This document shows positions 36,795-45,486 of a stretch of 64,000 nucleotides of DNA, in pieces. Made by a program: the position numbers and the translations under genes. Numbering within the stretch: position 1 is the first letter of the stretch; each line of letters opens with the position of its first letter. The notes under the pieces were generated by a model. The model made no database searches. It was given only the letters and a program-made list of their open reading frames with translations, and was not told where the DNA came from. This DNA comes from Acidovorax sp. A79 (GTDB lineage Bacteria > Pseudomonadota > Gammaproteobacteria > Burkholderiales > Burkholderiaceae_C), in the NCBI RefSeq assembly GCF_041154505.1, contig NZ_AP028672.1, positions 1,501,001 to 1,565,000 of the forward strand, given 5' to 3'.

Positions 36795-37328
36795 TCAGTG
36801 CGAGTGCCCCCCATGGCCTTCGCGCTGCTTGAGGCTGTCGACGATGTTGACGGTCACGCCGTTGGGCAACACCATGTCCGAGGGCTTCATGCCCGGCCTG
36901 CAGTCTCCCAGGCGGCGCCCGCTGAACTGCGTCACGCCGGCGTTGCCGTGGGGAACGGGCTGGGAATAGGACACCTCGAACTGCCCTTGGTAGGACTCCT
37001 GGAAGTCGCCCGACAGCTGGATGCGCGCGGTGACCCGGTTGTCGTGCACGAAACACACCGTCTGGACGTCGAACCGGGTGCCGTTCTCTCCCTTCTTCAC
37101 GCGTGTTTCATGGCAATGCTCCTGCCCCGGAACCACGGCAAGCAGGGTCACCGCGTCCACCTGGGGCGTCGTGCACTGCAGCACCTTCTGCTGGCGCATC
37201 ACCGACTGGCTGGCAGCGGCGATGGAGACCTCCCACAGGCCCGGCTTGCGCGCCGGCAGGGTGTCGGCCTGGGCCAGCGGCAGGCCCAGCGAGAGGGACA
37301 AAGAGGCGGCTACAACGAGAGGTTTCAT
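36795..37328 (-). CDS. DUF3617 exported protein
   Basis: A 177-residue periplasmic protein. A signal peptide (cut near residue 22, LAQADT) is followed by RKPGLWEVSIAA and CTTPQVDAV, typical of DUF3617. Six Cys could form disulphides and the tail is His-rich (HGGHSH), which could bind metal. The function is unknown. It is 86 bp downstream of the IPTL-CTERM gene and in the same direction. Confidence 0.85.
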   Translation of the reverse strand: MKPLVVAASLSLSLGLPLAQADTLPARKPGLWEVSIAAASQSVMRQQKVLQCTTPQVDAVTLLAVVPGQEHCHETRVKKGENGTRFDVQTVCFVHDNRVTARIQLSGDFQESYQGQFEVSYSQPVPHGNAGVTQFSGRRLGDCRPGMKPSDMVLPNGVTVNIVDSLKQREGHGGHSH

Positions 37329-37414
37329 GGATTCAGGGGGGTAACGGTGGAGCGCCAGGCTCCGCGAGGGGCCTGGCGCATCCGGGTTGCCGTATCTGTC
37401 TATCTGTCAGCGCA

Positions 37415-40400
37415 TCAGCGGCCCAGCCGGCGGCGGTGCATCCACACCATGGCGGCGAGCAGGGCCGACAGGAGGACCATGCCCCACTCCGACAGCGTGG
37501 GAATGGCATTGGCGTCCACCGGGGCGGGTGCGAACCGGAACACGGCCGTGCAGTCCGCCGCCACGGACGGGATGGTGTAGGCGGTGAAGTTCGCGTTGAA
37601 GCTGCCGCCACCGCAGGTGCTGGAGGCATCCCATGCAGCGCGCATGCCCTTGGCAGGCGACAGCACGATCACCGCGTTCGTCCCCGGCATGACGGACTGC
37701 GTCGCAGGGCTAACGGTTCCGCCGCCGGAAAGGACGGAGGCCGCCACCACCGGGTTCGGCACGAAGGCAAATACCGCGGAGCAGTTGGCCGCCACGCCGG
37801 GGACGGTGTACACCGTGCTGTCGGCATTGAAGCTGCCGCCCGTGCAGGTGCTGGAGCCATGCAGCGTCGCATGCAAACCCGCGGCGGGAGACAGCGTGAC
37901 CACCGCGCTGGCGCCGGGTGGCACGGACTGCGCACCGGGACTGACGGTACCGCTGCCAGAAAGCACGGAGGCCGTCACCACCGGGTTCGGAACGAAGGCG
38001 AACGACACGGAACAGGCTGCCGCCACGCCCGGGACGGTGAACACCGTGCTGTCGGCATTGAAGCTGCCGCCCGTGCAGGTGCTGCCTGCCGCCAGGGTGG
38101 CGCGCTGGCCGGCGCCTGGCGTGAGCGTGACGACGGCCGTGCCCCCCACTGCCACCGATTGCGACGCAGGCGTGACGCTGCCGCTTCCGGATGCCACGGA
38201 AGCCGTCACCACCACGGGCGCCAGGAAACCGAAGTTCACCGTGCAGTCGGCAGGCACCGGGGCAATGGTGTAGGTGGTGCCGGACCAGGTGCCTGCGGGG
38301 CAGGAGCCCGTGGGCGGGGCGCTGGTGTAGCCGGTGGTCGGCGTCACCACGTAGGACACGGAGCCCCCGTTCAGCACCGTCTTCGGCGCATTCGGCGTGA
38401 TGGCGCCGCCGGTGCCCACCGACGGCGTGACCGTGGCCACGCCGGAGTTCACGAAGCTGAAGTTGACCACGCAGTTTTGGGCAATCGCGTTGGTCGTGTA
38501 GGTGCTGCCCACCAGCGCGCCGCCAGTCTGTGCGCCGCCGGCGGCGCAGTTGTCGGTGATGACCGGTGCGTAGCCCGCATTCGGCATGACCATGAACGAG
38601 GTGGTGCCGCCCGGTGCGACAGGCTGCGTCACGGCAGGGGTCACTGAGCCGTTGGCACCCACCACGGGCGTCACATCCAGGGGGATGGTGAAGCTCGCGG
38701 TCACGGTCTTGGAAGCATCCATGGGCACGGTGCAGCTGGTGGCCGCGCCCGAGCAGCCGCCGCCGCTCCAGCCCGTGAAGATGGAGCCGGCCGGCGCCGT
38801 GGCGTAGAGGATGACCTCGGCGCCGCCAGGCTGGTCGGAGGCGCAGCTGGCTCCGCAGGAGATGCCCAAGGGCACCGAAGTGACCGTGCCCGTGCCGATC
38901 GTGTGAACCTGCAGGTTGAACAGCCCCGCCCCCACGGGATCGGAGTCGGTGGCCGTGTTGTTGGAGCTTTCACGGTCCCGCACGCCAGCCGGTGCCGTCA
39001 CCGTGGCCGTGTGCCGGATCGTGCCTGCGCCGCTGGCGGACGGGTCGGCCTGGGCCGCGATGGTGTAGGTGAGCGTTCCACCCACCGGCACCGGGTCCGG
39101 CAGGGTCTGGCTCACGGGCCCCGTGCCCGAGGCCAGCGGGCACACGGCCCCGCCCGATGCCGCGCAGGTCCATGCGATGCCGGTCAGCGATGCCGGGGCC
39201 AGCTCCTGGACCATGGCGCCAGCCGGCACCGCGGTCGGGCCGAGGTTGGTCACCGTCATGGCGTAGGTGAGGGCCTGCCCCCAGATCACGGCGTTCTGTC
39301 CGTCGGACAGGGCCACGCTCAGGTCGACCAGGGGGTCCGTGGTGATCTGGCTCTGGACCAGCGGCCCGAGCAACGGCGATATCGCATCGCCCACGATGGA
39401 ATAGTTGCCGTGGTTGATGGGGCCGGTGGTGAGCGCCGGCGCCACGAACGACAGCTGGAGCGTGCCGCTGCTGCCCGGGTTCAGGGTTCCCAGGGGGCAG
39501 GAGATGCTATCGATCTCGTTGCCCGCGGTACCGGACACACTGGTCGTGCACGCGGCGGGCACGGAGCCCGGATCGATGCGCAGATTCCTGGGTGTTCCCG
39601 GCGTGTTGTCTTGCGGGGACACGATGGTCACCACGGTGCTCGTGAGGGGTACGTCACCCTGGTTCGAGTACGAGTAGGTGTAGTCCACGCTGCCGTTGGC
39701 AGCCGCGTACTCCGGCGCATCGGCCTTGATGCCGGGGCCCGGCAGGTTGGTCAGGCCGGCCCCCGAATCGACGTAGATGTGGCCCGAGTGCCCGCTCTGG
39801 CTGCAGCCCGCCGCGATCACGGTGACCTTGACCTGATCGCCCACATCCAGCACGCCCTCTCCGGGCGCGATATCGATGGTCTGCCAGTTGGTGTACTGGA
39901 AGCCCCCCACGGTCTGCCAGGGCACGCCGGACTGGCCCGAAAAGTTGAACGTGTAGAACAGCTGCTTGTTCTTGGTGACGTTGTACACCTCGACAAAGAA
40001 GTAGGGCTGCTCGTGCCCGGAGTGTCCGGGGTTCTGCAGCACCGGGGCGATGGCGAAACGCACGTGCGCCTTGCCGTCCGCCGGGTCCACGTCGGCCAGC
40101 GTCATCACGGCCGTCTGGTCGATGGCGGCGGCGCGGTTCTGGGCGCCCAGGTAGTTGACGCGCGCGCTCTTTGCCCCATAGAGCGGGAAACGCACTTGCC
40201 CACTGACGTTGATGTCGGAGTCATTGCCCACGGCATCGGTCGGCGCGGGCGTGGAGGTGGTGTTGGGCGTCAGCCCCAGATCACTCTCCGAGCCGGGCGG
40301 GAAGTTGGCCAGCGCAATGCCGGCACCGGGCACACGCAGGTGCCGGATGTTCCAGCTGTCCAGGTCGCTCTCGAAGCCGCCATTCACGAACGCCGCGTGC

Positions 40401-40513
40401 GCGGAGCCTGCGGCGGCGAGCAGGGCGAGCCCCCCCAGCCACAGCAGCGCCAGGCGGCGCAGGAAGCGGGACATGCTGCCGCGCAGCCCGCCCAGGAAAA
40501 TCTCAGTGGTCAA
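37415..40513 (-). CDS. Large repeat protein with DUF11-like domains and an IPTL-CTERM sorting tail
   Basis: A 1032-residue exported protein. The TTG start at 40513 is chosen because AGGAG lies 8 bases upstream; an ATG 13 codons later lacks such a site. Signal peptide to about residue 41 (GSAHAA). An N-terminal jelly-roll-like region holds NGGFES and the motif YVDSGAGLTNLPGPGI. Two DUF11-like domains follow (about 265-510), then InlB-type repeats (GISCGASCAS... TGWSGGGCSG) and three tandem 77-residue units. The tail is IPTLSEWGMVLLSALLA plus Arg cluster, the signal recognised by exosortase XrtH. It is cell-envelope or released matrix protein. The response regulator gene ends 166 bp upstream. 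Confidence 0.9.
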   Translation of the reverse strand: MTTEIFLGGLRGSMSRFLRRLALLWLGGLALLAAAGSAHAAFVNGGFESDLDSWNIRHLRVPGAGIALANFPPGSESDLGLTPNTTSTPAPTDAVGNDSDINVSGQVRFPLYGAKSARVNYLGAQNRAAAIDQTAVMTLADVDPADGKAHVRFAIAPVLQNPGHSGHEQPYFFVEVYNVTKNKQLFYTFNFSGQSGVPWQTVGGFQYTNWQTIDIAPGEGVLDVGDQVKVTVIAAGCSQSGHSGHIYVDSGAGLTNLPGPGIKADAPEYAAANGSVDYTYSYSNQGDVPLTSTVVTIVSPQDNTPGTPRNLRIDPGSVPAACTTSVSGTAGNEIDSISCPLGTLNPGSSGTLQLSFVAPALTTGPINHGNYSIVGDAISPLLGPLVQSQITTDPLVDLSVALSDGQNAVIWGQALTYAMTVTNLGPTAVPAGAMVQELAPASLTGIAWTCAASGGAVCPLASGTGPVSQTLPDPVPVGGTLTYTIAAQADPSASGAGTIRHTATVTAPAGVRDRESSNNTATDSDPVGAGLFNLQVHTIGTGTVTSVPLGISCGASCASDQPGGAEVILYATAPAGSIFTGWSGGGCSGAATSCTVPMDASKTVTASFTIPLDVTPVVGANGSVTPAVTQPVAPGGTTSFMVMPNAGYAPVITDNCAAGGAQTGGALVGSTYTTNAIAQNCVVNFSFVNSGVATVTPSVGTGGAITPNAPKTVLNGGSVSYVVTPTTGYTSAPPTGSCPAGTWSGTTYTIAPVPADCTVNFGFLAPVVVTASVASGSGSVTPASQSVAVGGTAVVTLTPGAGQRATLAAGSTCTGGSFNADSTVFTVPGVAAACSVSFAFVPNPVVTASVLSGSGTVSPGAQSVPPGASAVVTLSPAAGLHATLHGSSTCTGGSFNADSTVYTVPGVAANCSAVFAFVPNPVVAASVLSGGGTVSPATQSVMPGTNAVIVLSPAKGMRAAWDASSTCGGGSFNANFTAYTIPSVAADCTAVFRFAPAPVDANAIPTLSEWGMVLLSALLAAMVWMHRRRLGR
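37521..38213 (-). repeat. Three tandem 231-bp units in the IPTL-CTERM gene
   Basis: The three units code for 77 residues each (start VVTASV or VVAASV, middle TCTGGSFNADSTV or close, end FAFVPNP). Units one and two share 40 or more identical bases in a row, so recent recombination or conversion is likely. The third is more diverged. Confidence 0.88.
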
Positions 40514-40679
40514 TTTGCCGTCTCCTCTTGAATCAGATCTCTGTCGTCGAAACCTGCGGGCCGAGTTCGGCCCAGGCTGCGCCCTGCCGGGACGGCATGC
40601 GCAACCATGAAATGGGTGGGGTGGTGGTGGACCGAGGCTCGGGGCACCCGGTCAGCGGGCTTGCGCCAGGGGGGTCAGC

Positions 40680-41363
40680 TCATGGTGCGAACACGAGCCC
40701 TTTTCCAAAGACCGCCCTGACCGGCAGGGCCAGGCCGGTGTCGTCCAGCGTCTTGCGGCGCAGCCGGGTCAGTGCCGATTCGATGCGGTGAAAGTCATCG
40801 TCGAGATTGCGTCCGCCCACGGCCTGCGCGAGCGCCTGCTTGCTCACGACCACGCCGGGGTTCTCCAGCAGGCAGGACAGCAGCTCCAGCTCCCGTGTGG
40901 TCAGCGAGACGACCTGCTGGTTGGGGGCCCGCAGCGCGCCGCCCACGGTGTCCAGTTGCCACGGCACCGCCGCCAGCGCATCCCCGCCGCCCTGCAGCCG
41001 CTTGTTGCGCAGCTGCGAACGGATGCCGGCCACCAGCTCCTGCATGTCGACGGGCTTGACGAAATACTGCAGCGCGCCAGCCTCCAGCCCTTCGATCCGG
41101 CTGTCCAGGTCTGCGCGCGCCGTCATCAGCACGGTGGGCACCCCTTGCGCCGCCAGGCGGGTGAGCAGGCTCAGCCCATCCTCGCCAGGCAGGCCGATAT
41201 CCACGACCACGAGATCGGCGCGCGCGCGCAGCAGGCGCACGTAGAAATCCTCCGCCGACTCGGCCCCCCAGGACTGCAGGCCCGAGCGCGCCAGATAGCT
41301 GCATACATTGCTGCGGATGTCCTCGTCGTCTTCGACGACTGCGATGGTGGGTTCAGCGGACAT
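40680..41363 (-). CDS. OmpR-family response regulator
   Basis: A 227-residue regulator. The receiver has the acidic pocket EDDED near 11-15, phosphoacceptor Asp55 in VVVDIGLPG, and Lys in YFVKPVD. The C-terminal winged helix (about 130-227) has SLTTRELELLSCLLENPGVVVSK and ALTRLRRKTLDDTGLALPVRAVFGKGLVF. The ATG at 41363 is preferred to a TTG 12 bases upstream. It is divergent from the histidine kinase gene over 69 bp, so the two are partners. It points towards the IPTL-CTERM gene. Confidence 0.93.
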   Translation of the reverse strand: MSAEPTIAVVEDDEDIRSNVCSYLARSGLQSWGAESAEDFYVRLLRARADLVVVDIGLPGEDGLSLLTRLAAQGVPTVLMTARADLDSRIEGLEAGALQYFVKPVDMQELVAGIRSQLRNKRLQGGGDALAAVPWQLDTVGGALRAPNQQVVSLTTRELELLSCLLENPGVVVSKQALAQAVGGRNLDDDFHRIESALTRLRRKTLDDTGLALPVRAVFGKGLVFAP

Positions 41364-41432
41364 TGAGACGGTCAATTGGGGTGCGAAACAGTTTGATACG
41401 TACTATTGTGTCAGTGCCTTTTGCACCGAGCC

Positions 41433-43538
41433 ATGCACGAATACTCACGAATACTCACAAGCCCCAGGCGCCGCACGGCGGTGCCCTGGCACGCCAGGGC
41501 GCTTGCCGCGTGCCTTCTCCTGTTTTTCTCCTGCGTGCTGGCGCGCGCGGGCGAGCTGCCGCCGGATTTCCGCTTCCAGCTGGGATGGGACATCCCCATG
41601 GACCGGATCGACGATCCGCTCGGCCGGATGGGGCCGGGCGATGCGGCCGCGGCACCCGTCGGCGAAGGGTCGTCGCGGCTGCACCATTCGTTGAATGCGG
41701 GCTACCTCGGCCATCCGGTGTGGCTGCGTTTCCAGGTGCCGTCCCTGCCCCCGGATGCCGAACCCGGGGCACTGTGGCTGCTGGCGCAGCCCACCTATCT
41801 CGACACGGTCACGCTCTACCAGCGCAGCGCCACGGGGGACTGGTCGGCGCAGGAGAGCGGCGACCATGTGCCGGCCCCCCGGAAAGCCGGCGTCCGCCAG
41901 CACCTGTTTCGCCTGGCACCCGGTGCCATGGCGCTCATCCGCATCCAGACCAGCAGCGCCATGCAGTTCCAGGGCAGCGTGCTCGGCGCGCAGGCGCTGG
42001 GCGCCAGCCTGGCGGATGCGGAACGCGGCATGGGCCTGCACTTTGGCGCCGTGGCGGCCTTGCTGCTGGGCATCTGGGCCGCGGCGGCCATCTTTCGCAC
42101 CCGCGCGCTCTTTGCCCTCGCCGTTCTGGGCTCCGTCAGCGTGATCCACATCTTCAACGTGCGCGGCTACTCCAGCCTCTGGGTTCCTGCGCCGTGGACG
42201 CTGTGGGCCAGCCATTCGGTCGGGATCGGTGCATTTGCCCTGGCGGCCACGCTGGCCTGGCAGATCAGGGAGCAGCTGGCGAACACCGGCCGCCACCGCC
42301 GCACCGGCAGGTGGCTGATGGCGCTCGCCGCCCTGAACCTGGCGGGCATGGCCAGCGTTCCGCTGGGCTTCTACGGGTCCGTGGCATGGGTCAACCTGCT
42401 GTCCCTGCTGGCCAGCGACGTGATCGCCATCGTCCTGTGCGTGCTCGCCCTGCGCACGCGCGAGCGGCGGGCCCTGCACGCGCTGCTGCTCTCGGCCTAT
42501 GGCCTGCACGCGATGGCCGGAGTGCCCATCGCCATCATCATGACCGGCGCGCTGCACTGGAACATCGACGCGACGGCACTGTGGCAATGGGAGGTGATCC
42601 TCTTTACCGCGATGATCGCGTGCGCCGTCTTCGTGGGCATGGTCCTGCGCTACCGCGACATCCAGCGCACCAAGGACCTGGCCATCGAACGGCTGGCCCA
42701 GTCCGAGCAGTCGCTCGAAGAGCGCATCGGACAGCGCACGGCGGAGCTGTCGCAGGCGCAGGACGCCCTGGGCCAGGCCCTGGAAAACGAACGCGCCCTG
42801 CGGCTGGAGCAGCGGCAGTTCTTCCACATGATCAGCCACGAGTTCCGGACCCCGCTCGCGGTGGTGGACAGCGCTGCCGCAGAACAGCAGGCCTTCCCCT
42901 CCGCGGATATCAACGCGCAGAAGGACCGGGCAGCGCAGATACGGCGCGCCTGCCGGCGCCTCGCCTCGCTGGTGGACAGCTGCCTGATCAGCGAACGGAT
43001 GGACACGGCGGGTTTCTCTCTCCAGGCGTCGCCGGTCAACACGGCCGACCTTCTGGAGCATGCGGCGCAGCTGGTCCACTGGTCTCCGCGCCACCACCTT
43101 CGCCTCTTCACCGACCTCGCTCCGCCGGAGTGGGTCTGCGACGGGACACTGGTGCGCATCGCGCTATCCAACCTCGTGGACAACGCGGTGAAGTACGCAT
43201 CCGCAGGGGAAATCTTCATTGCGGCGCGCAAGGGCGAATCCGGGCTGCTGGAAATCTCCGTGGCGGACGAAGGCTCGGGCATGTCGCTGGAGGTCATGAA
43301 CCGCATCTTCCAGCGCTTCGAACGCGGAGACCGCACCGACCAAAGCAAGGGTTTCGGCCTGGGCCTGTGGGTGACCCGCCGCATCGCACGGCTGCACGGG
43401 GGCGACATCACCGTGGAATCGCGGCTGGGCGAGGGGACCTGCTTCACGCTGACCCTGGCCACACAGCCCATGGCCTCCGGCAGCGCACACCACCAGCGGC
43501 AGGTCCGGGCCCGGGGCGAATCATCCTGGGCAACCTGA
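41433..43538 (+). CDS. 7TMR-DISM histidine kinase
   Basis: A 701-residue sensor kinase. After a signal segment (about 20-45) comes a periplasmic 7TMR-DISM extracellular domain (about 50-190), then seven hydrophobic helices (about 195-405), a coiled coil (EQSLEERIGQRTAELSQAQDALGQALENE in part: LEERIGQ, then LGQALENE) and the kinase core: His469 in HMISHEFRTPL, N-box NLVDNAVKYA, G1 DEGSGMS and G2 GFGLGLWVTR. 7TMR-DISM sensors are thought to detect carbohydrates or similar ligands. The ATG at 41433 is followed at once by a 10-bp direct repeat. It is divergent from the response regulator gene. Confidence 0.92.
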   Translation: MHEYSRILTSPRRRTAVPWHARALAACLLLFFSCVLARAGELPPDFRFQLGWDIPMDRIDDPLGRMGPGDAAAAPVGEGSSRLHHSLNAGYLGHPVWLRFQVPSLPPDAEPGALWLLAQPTYLDTVTLYQRSATGDWSAQESGDHVPAPRKAGVRQHLFRLAPGAMALIRIQTSSAMQFQGSVLGAQALGASLADAERGMGLHFGAVAALLLGIWAAAAIFRTRALFALAVLGSVSVIHIFNVRGYSSLWVPAPWTLWASHSVGIGAFALAATLAWQIREQLANTGRHRRTGRWLMALAALNLAGMASVPLGFYGSVAWVNLLSLLASDVIAIVLCVLALRTRERRALHALLLSAYGLHAMAGVPIAIIMTGALHWNIDATALWQWEVILFTAMIACAVFVGMVLRYRDIQRTKDLAIERLAQSEQSLEERIGQRTAELSQAQDALGQALENERALRLEQRQFFHMISHEFRTPLAVVDSAAAEQQAFPSADINAQKDRAAQIRRACRRLASLVDSCLISERMDTAGFSLQASPVNTADLLEHAAQLVHWSPRHHLRLFTDLAPPEWVCDGTLVRIALSNLVDNAVKYASAGEIFIAARKGESGLLEISVADEGSGMSLEVMNRIFQRFERGDRTDQSKGFGLGLWVTRRIARLHGGDITVESRLGEGTCFTLTLATQPMASGSAHHQRQVRARGESSWAT
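41436..41455 (+). repeat. Direct repeat of CACGAATACT at the start of the kinase gene
   Basis: Two copies of the 10-mer CACGAATACT are adjacent, starting 3 bases after the ATG, and a third begins with CACAA. Ten is not a multiple of three, so gain or loss of a copy would shift the frame. Confidence 0.8.
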
Positions 43539-43592
43539 CCCCCGCAGGCGAGCCGCGCCCGGGTGGCCCCCGCAAAGACCTGGAGCTGGTTC

Positions 43593-44150
43593 TCAGGCCA
43601 GCAGGCGCGAGGACTTGGGCACGTGCGCCATCAGGAACTCCATCTGGTCGGCCAGGATCCGCCGGTTGCGCAGGATGAAGTCCTCCCACAGGCTGGGCAC
43701 GTAGGGCGCGTACAGCAGTGGCATATGCGCCTGTTCGGGGGTGCGCGGCCCCTTGCGGTGGTTGCAGGGACGGCAGGCCGTGACCACGTTCATCCAGTGA
43801 TCCTGCCCGTTGCGCGCGAAGGGCACGATGTGCTCGCGCGTGAGGTTGTCTTCGTGGAAACGCCCGCCGCAGTAGGCGCACACATTGCGGTCGCGGATGA
43901 AGAGCTTGCTGTTGGTCAGGCCGGGCTTGAGGTCGAACGGGTTGATCGTGGGCACGCCCTTGGTGCCGATGATGCTGTTGACGGCAATCACCGACTGTTC
44001 ACCCGTCACGGCGTTGTGCCCGCCGCGGAACCGGGCGATCTGGCCGCCGGATTCCCAGCGCACCTCACCGGCGGCGTAATGAATCACCGCCTGCTCGAGC
44101 GAAATCCACGATTGGGGCAGCCCTTGGGCCGACAGCTTCAAGACCTTCAA
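43593..44150 (-). CDS. HNH endonuclease
   Basis: A 185-residue HNH nuclease. A Cys pair CAYC (91-94) and another CRPC (126-129) bind a structural metal; the catalytic His is in REHIVPF (His107), with Asn121 and His131 in NVV and CNHRKG. It starts with TTG at 44150: AGGAGG lies 6 bases upstream at perfect spacing and no ATG or GTG lies nearby in frame. The N-terminal 80 residues are not part of the nuclease. No phage or restriction genes are nearby, and I recall the same protein beside ribF in other Comamonadaceae, so a housekeeping role is possible. Confidence 0.9.
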   Translation of the reverse strand: MKVLKLSAQGLPQSWISLEQAVIHYAAGEVRWESGGQIARFRGGHNAVTGEQSVIAVNSIIGTKGVPTINPFDLKPGLTNSKLFIRDRNVCAYCGGRFHEDNLTREHIVPFARNGQDHWMNVVTACRPCNHRKGPRTPEQAHMPLLYAPYVPSLWEDFILRNRRILADQMEFLMAHVPKSSRLLA

Positions 44151-44156
44151 AACACG

Positions 44157-44162
44157 CCTCCT
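44157..44162 (-). promoter_or_regulatory. Ribosome binding site AGGAGG that fixes a TTG start
   Basis: AGGAGG on the minus strand, six bases before TTG at 44150. It is a full match to the anti-Shine-Dalgarno and the reason for choosing the TTG. Confidence 0.85.
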
Positions 44163-44295
44163 GGAACGGTAAGTACACAAGGATTCGGAACGCTGATGTC
44201 TCGCGGGCAGCCCCGTACCGGGCCGTCCGTGGGTCACAATATACTCCGTTTTCATGACAAATTGGCGTCTTGCGCTTGATGCACCTGCGCATGCT

Positions 44296-44312
44296 GCTAT
44301 CAAAAAGATAAC
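44296..44312. repeat. GCTAY palindrome, copy H (just before ribF)
   Basis: GCTATCAAAAAGATAAC, with one arm base changed (AAC for AGC). It ends 6 bases before the ribF ATG, so it overlaps the place where the ribosome binding site should be; no other good site is seen. On the minus strand it is followed by a tract with GCGC and CATCAAGCGC, like the flank of other copies. Confidence 0.62.
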
Positions 44313-44318
44313 AAACCG

Positions 44319-45377
44319 ATGAAGATCTTTCGCGGATTCCACCATCCTGGCATCGCCCGCTCGTGCGCGCTGACCATCGGCAATTTCGATGGCGTGCACC
44401 GGGGCCACCAGGCCATGCTCGCCCTGCTCAACAGCGAGGCCGCCCACCGGCAAGTGGACAGCTGCGTGCTGACCTTCGAGCCCCATCCGCGCGACTATTT
44501 CGCCGGGGCGCTGCACAAGCCCGAGCTGGCGCCCGCGCGCGTCGGCACGCTGCGCGACAAGCTCACGGAGCTGGCGCGCTGCGGCGTGCAGCAGACGGTG
44601 GTGCTGCCCTTCGACGCGGCGCTGGCCGCGCAGTCGCCCGAGGCCTTCATCGACGAGGTGCTGGTGCAGGGGCTGGGCGCCCGCTACGTGCTGGTGGGCG
44701 ATGACTTCCGGTTCGGGCGCCAGCGCGCGGGCGACTACGCCATGCTGGACGCGGCCGGCCAGGCCCGGGGCTTTGACGTGGCGCGCATGAACAGCTACGA
44801 GGTGCACGGTTTGCGCGTCTCCAGCTCCGCCGTGCGGCAAGCGCTGGCCCAGGGTGACATGGACGCGGCCGCGCGCCTGCTGGGACGGCCCTACACCATC
44901 TCGGGCCATGTGGTGCATGGCCGCAAGCTCGGGCGCGAGCTGGGCGCCACGGCCGAGGGCGCGGGCGACGGCTTTCGCACGCTGAACCTGCGCTTTGCCC
45001 ACTGGAAGCCCGCCGCCAGCGGCATCTTCGCCGTGCTGGTGCACGGCCTGGGGCGCGAGGGCGATGCTCCGCTGCAGGGCGTGGCCAACCTGGGCGTGCG
45101 CCCGTCGCTCGACCCCGACGACGTCAACGGCGGGCGGGTGCTGCTGGAGACACATTGCCTGCAATGGCCCGCCGAGCTGGGGGCCGAAGGGGCGTACGGT
45201 AAAATCGTGCGCGTGGAACTGCTGCACAAACTGCACGACGAGCTCAAGTACGACGGTCTGGCTGCCCTGACGGCGGGCATCGCCAAGGACTGTGCGGATG
45301 CGCGCGCCTACTTCGCGTCGGCCCAGGCACCCAATCACACCGAGACCCGGCGCCAGACCACGCGCGACCGAATTTGA
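44319..45377 (+). CDS. ribF: Bifunctional riboflavin kinase / FAD synthetase
   Basis: A 352-residue enzyme that makes FMN and then FAD. The N-terminal FAD synthetase domain has TIGNFDGVHRGH near 19-30 (nucleotidyltransferase HxGH-like), FEPHP near 53-57 and SSSAVRQAL near 168-176. The C-terminal riboflavin kinase domain has GRPYTISGHVVHGRKLGRELGATA (start GRPYTISG near 190) and GVANLGVRP near 258. The C-terminal tail is Thr/Arg-rich and unstructured. A copy of the palindrome sits where its ribosome binding site should be. ileS follows after 109 bp. Confidence 0.95.
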   Translation: MKIFRGFHHPGIARSCALTIGNFDGVHRGHQAMLALLNSEAAHRQVDSCVLTFEPHPRDYFAGALHKPELAPARVGTLRDKLTELARCGVQQTVVLPFDAALAAQSPEAFIDEVLVQGLGARYVLVGDDFRFGRQRAGDYAMLDAAGQARGFDVARMNSYEVHGLRVSSSAVRQALAQGDMDAAARLLGRPYTISGHVVHGRKLGRELGATAEGAGDGFRTLNLRFAHWKPAASGIFAVLVHGLGREGDAPLQGVANLGVRPSLDPDDVNGGRVLLETHCLQWPAELGAEGAYGKIVRVELLHKLHDELKYDGLAALTAGIAKDCADARAYFASAQAPNHTETRRQTTRDRI

Positions 45378-45486
45378 GGGGGCTGCCTGCGCAGCGCCTG
45401 CCCGGCAGGCCCGACACCTCTTCACGCCTCCTCTTTTCCCGTTTTCTCCGGGCCTGCCCCGGAATGCCCCGTTTTAAGGCTCCCTC

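Noticed and set aside
37103..38647. A 514-codon + strand frame over the repeat protein gene
   Set aside because: It is a shadow of the tandem units; the opposite strand encodes a signal peptide, domains and an IPTL-CTERM tail.
41406..41432. TTG start for the histidine kinase nine codons upstream
   Set aside because: It has no ribosome binding site and overlaps the likely promoter; the ATG at 41433 is better.
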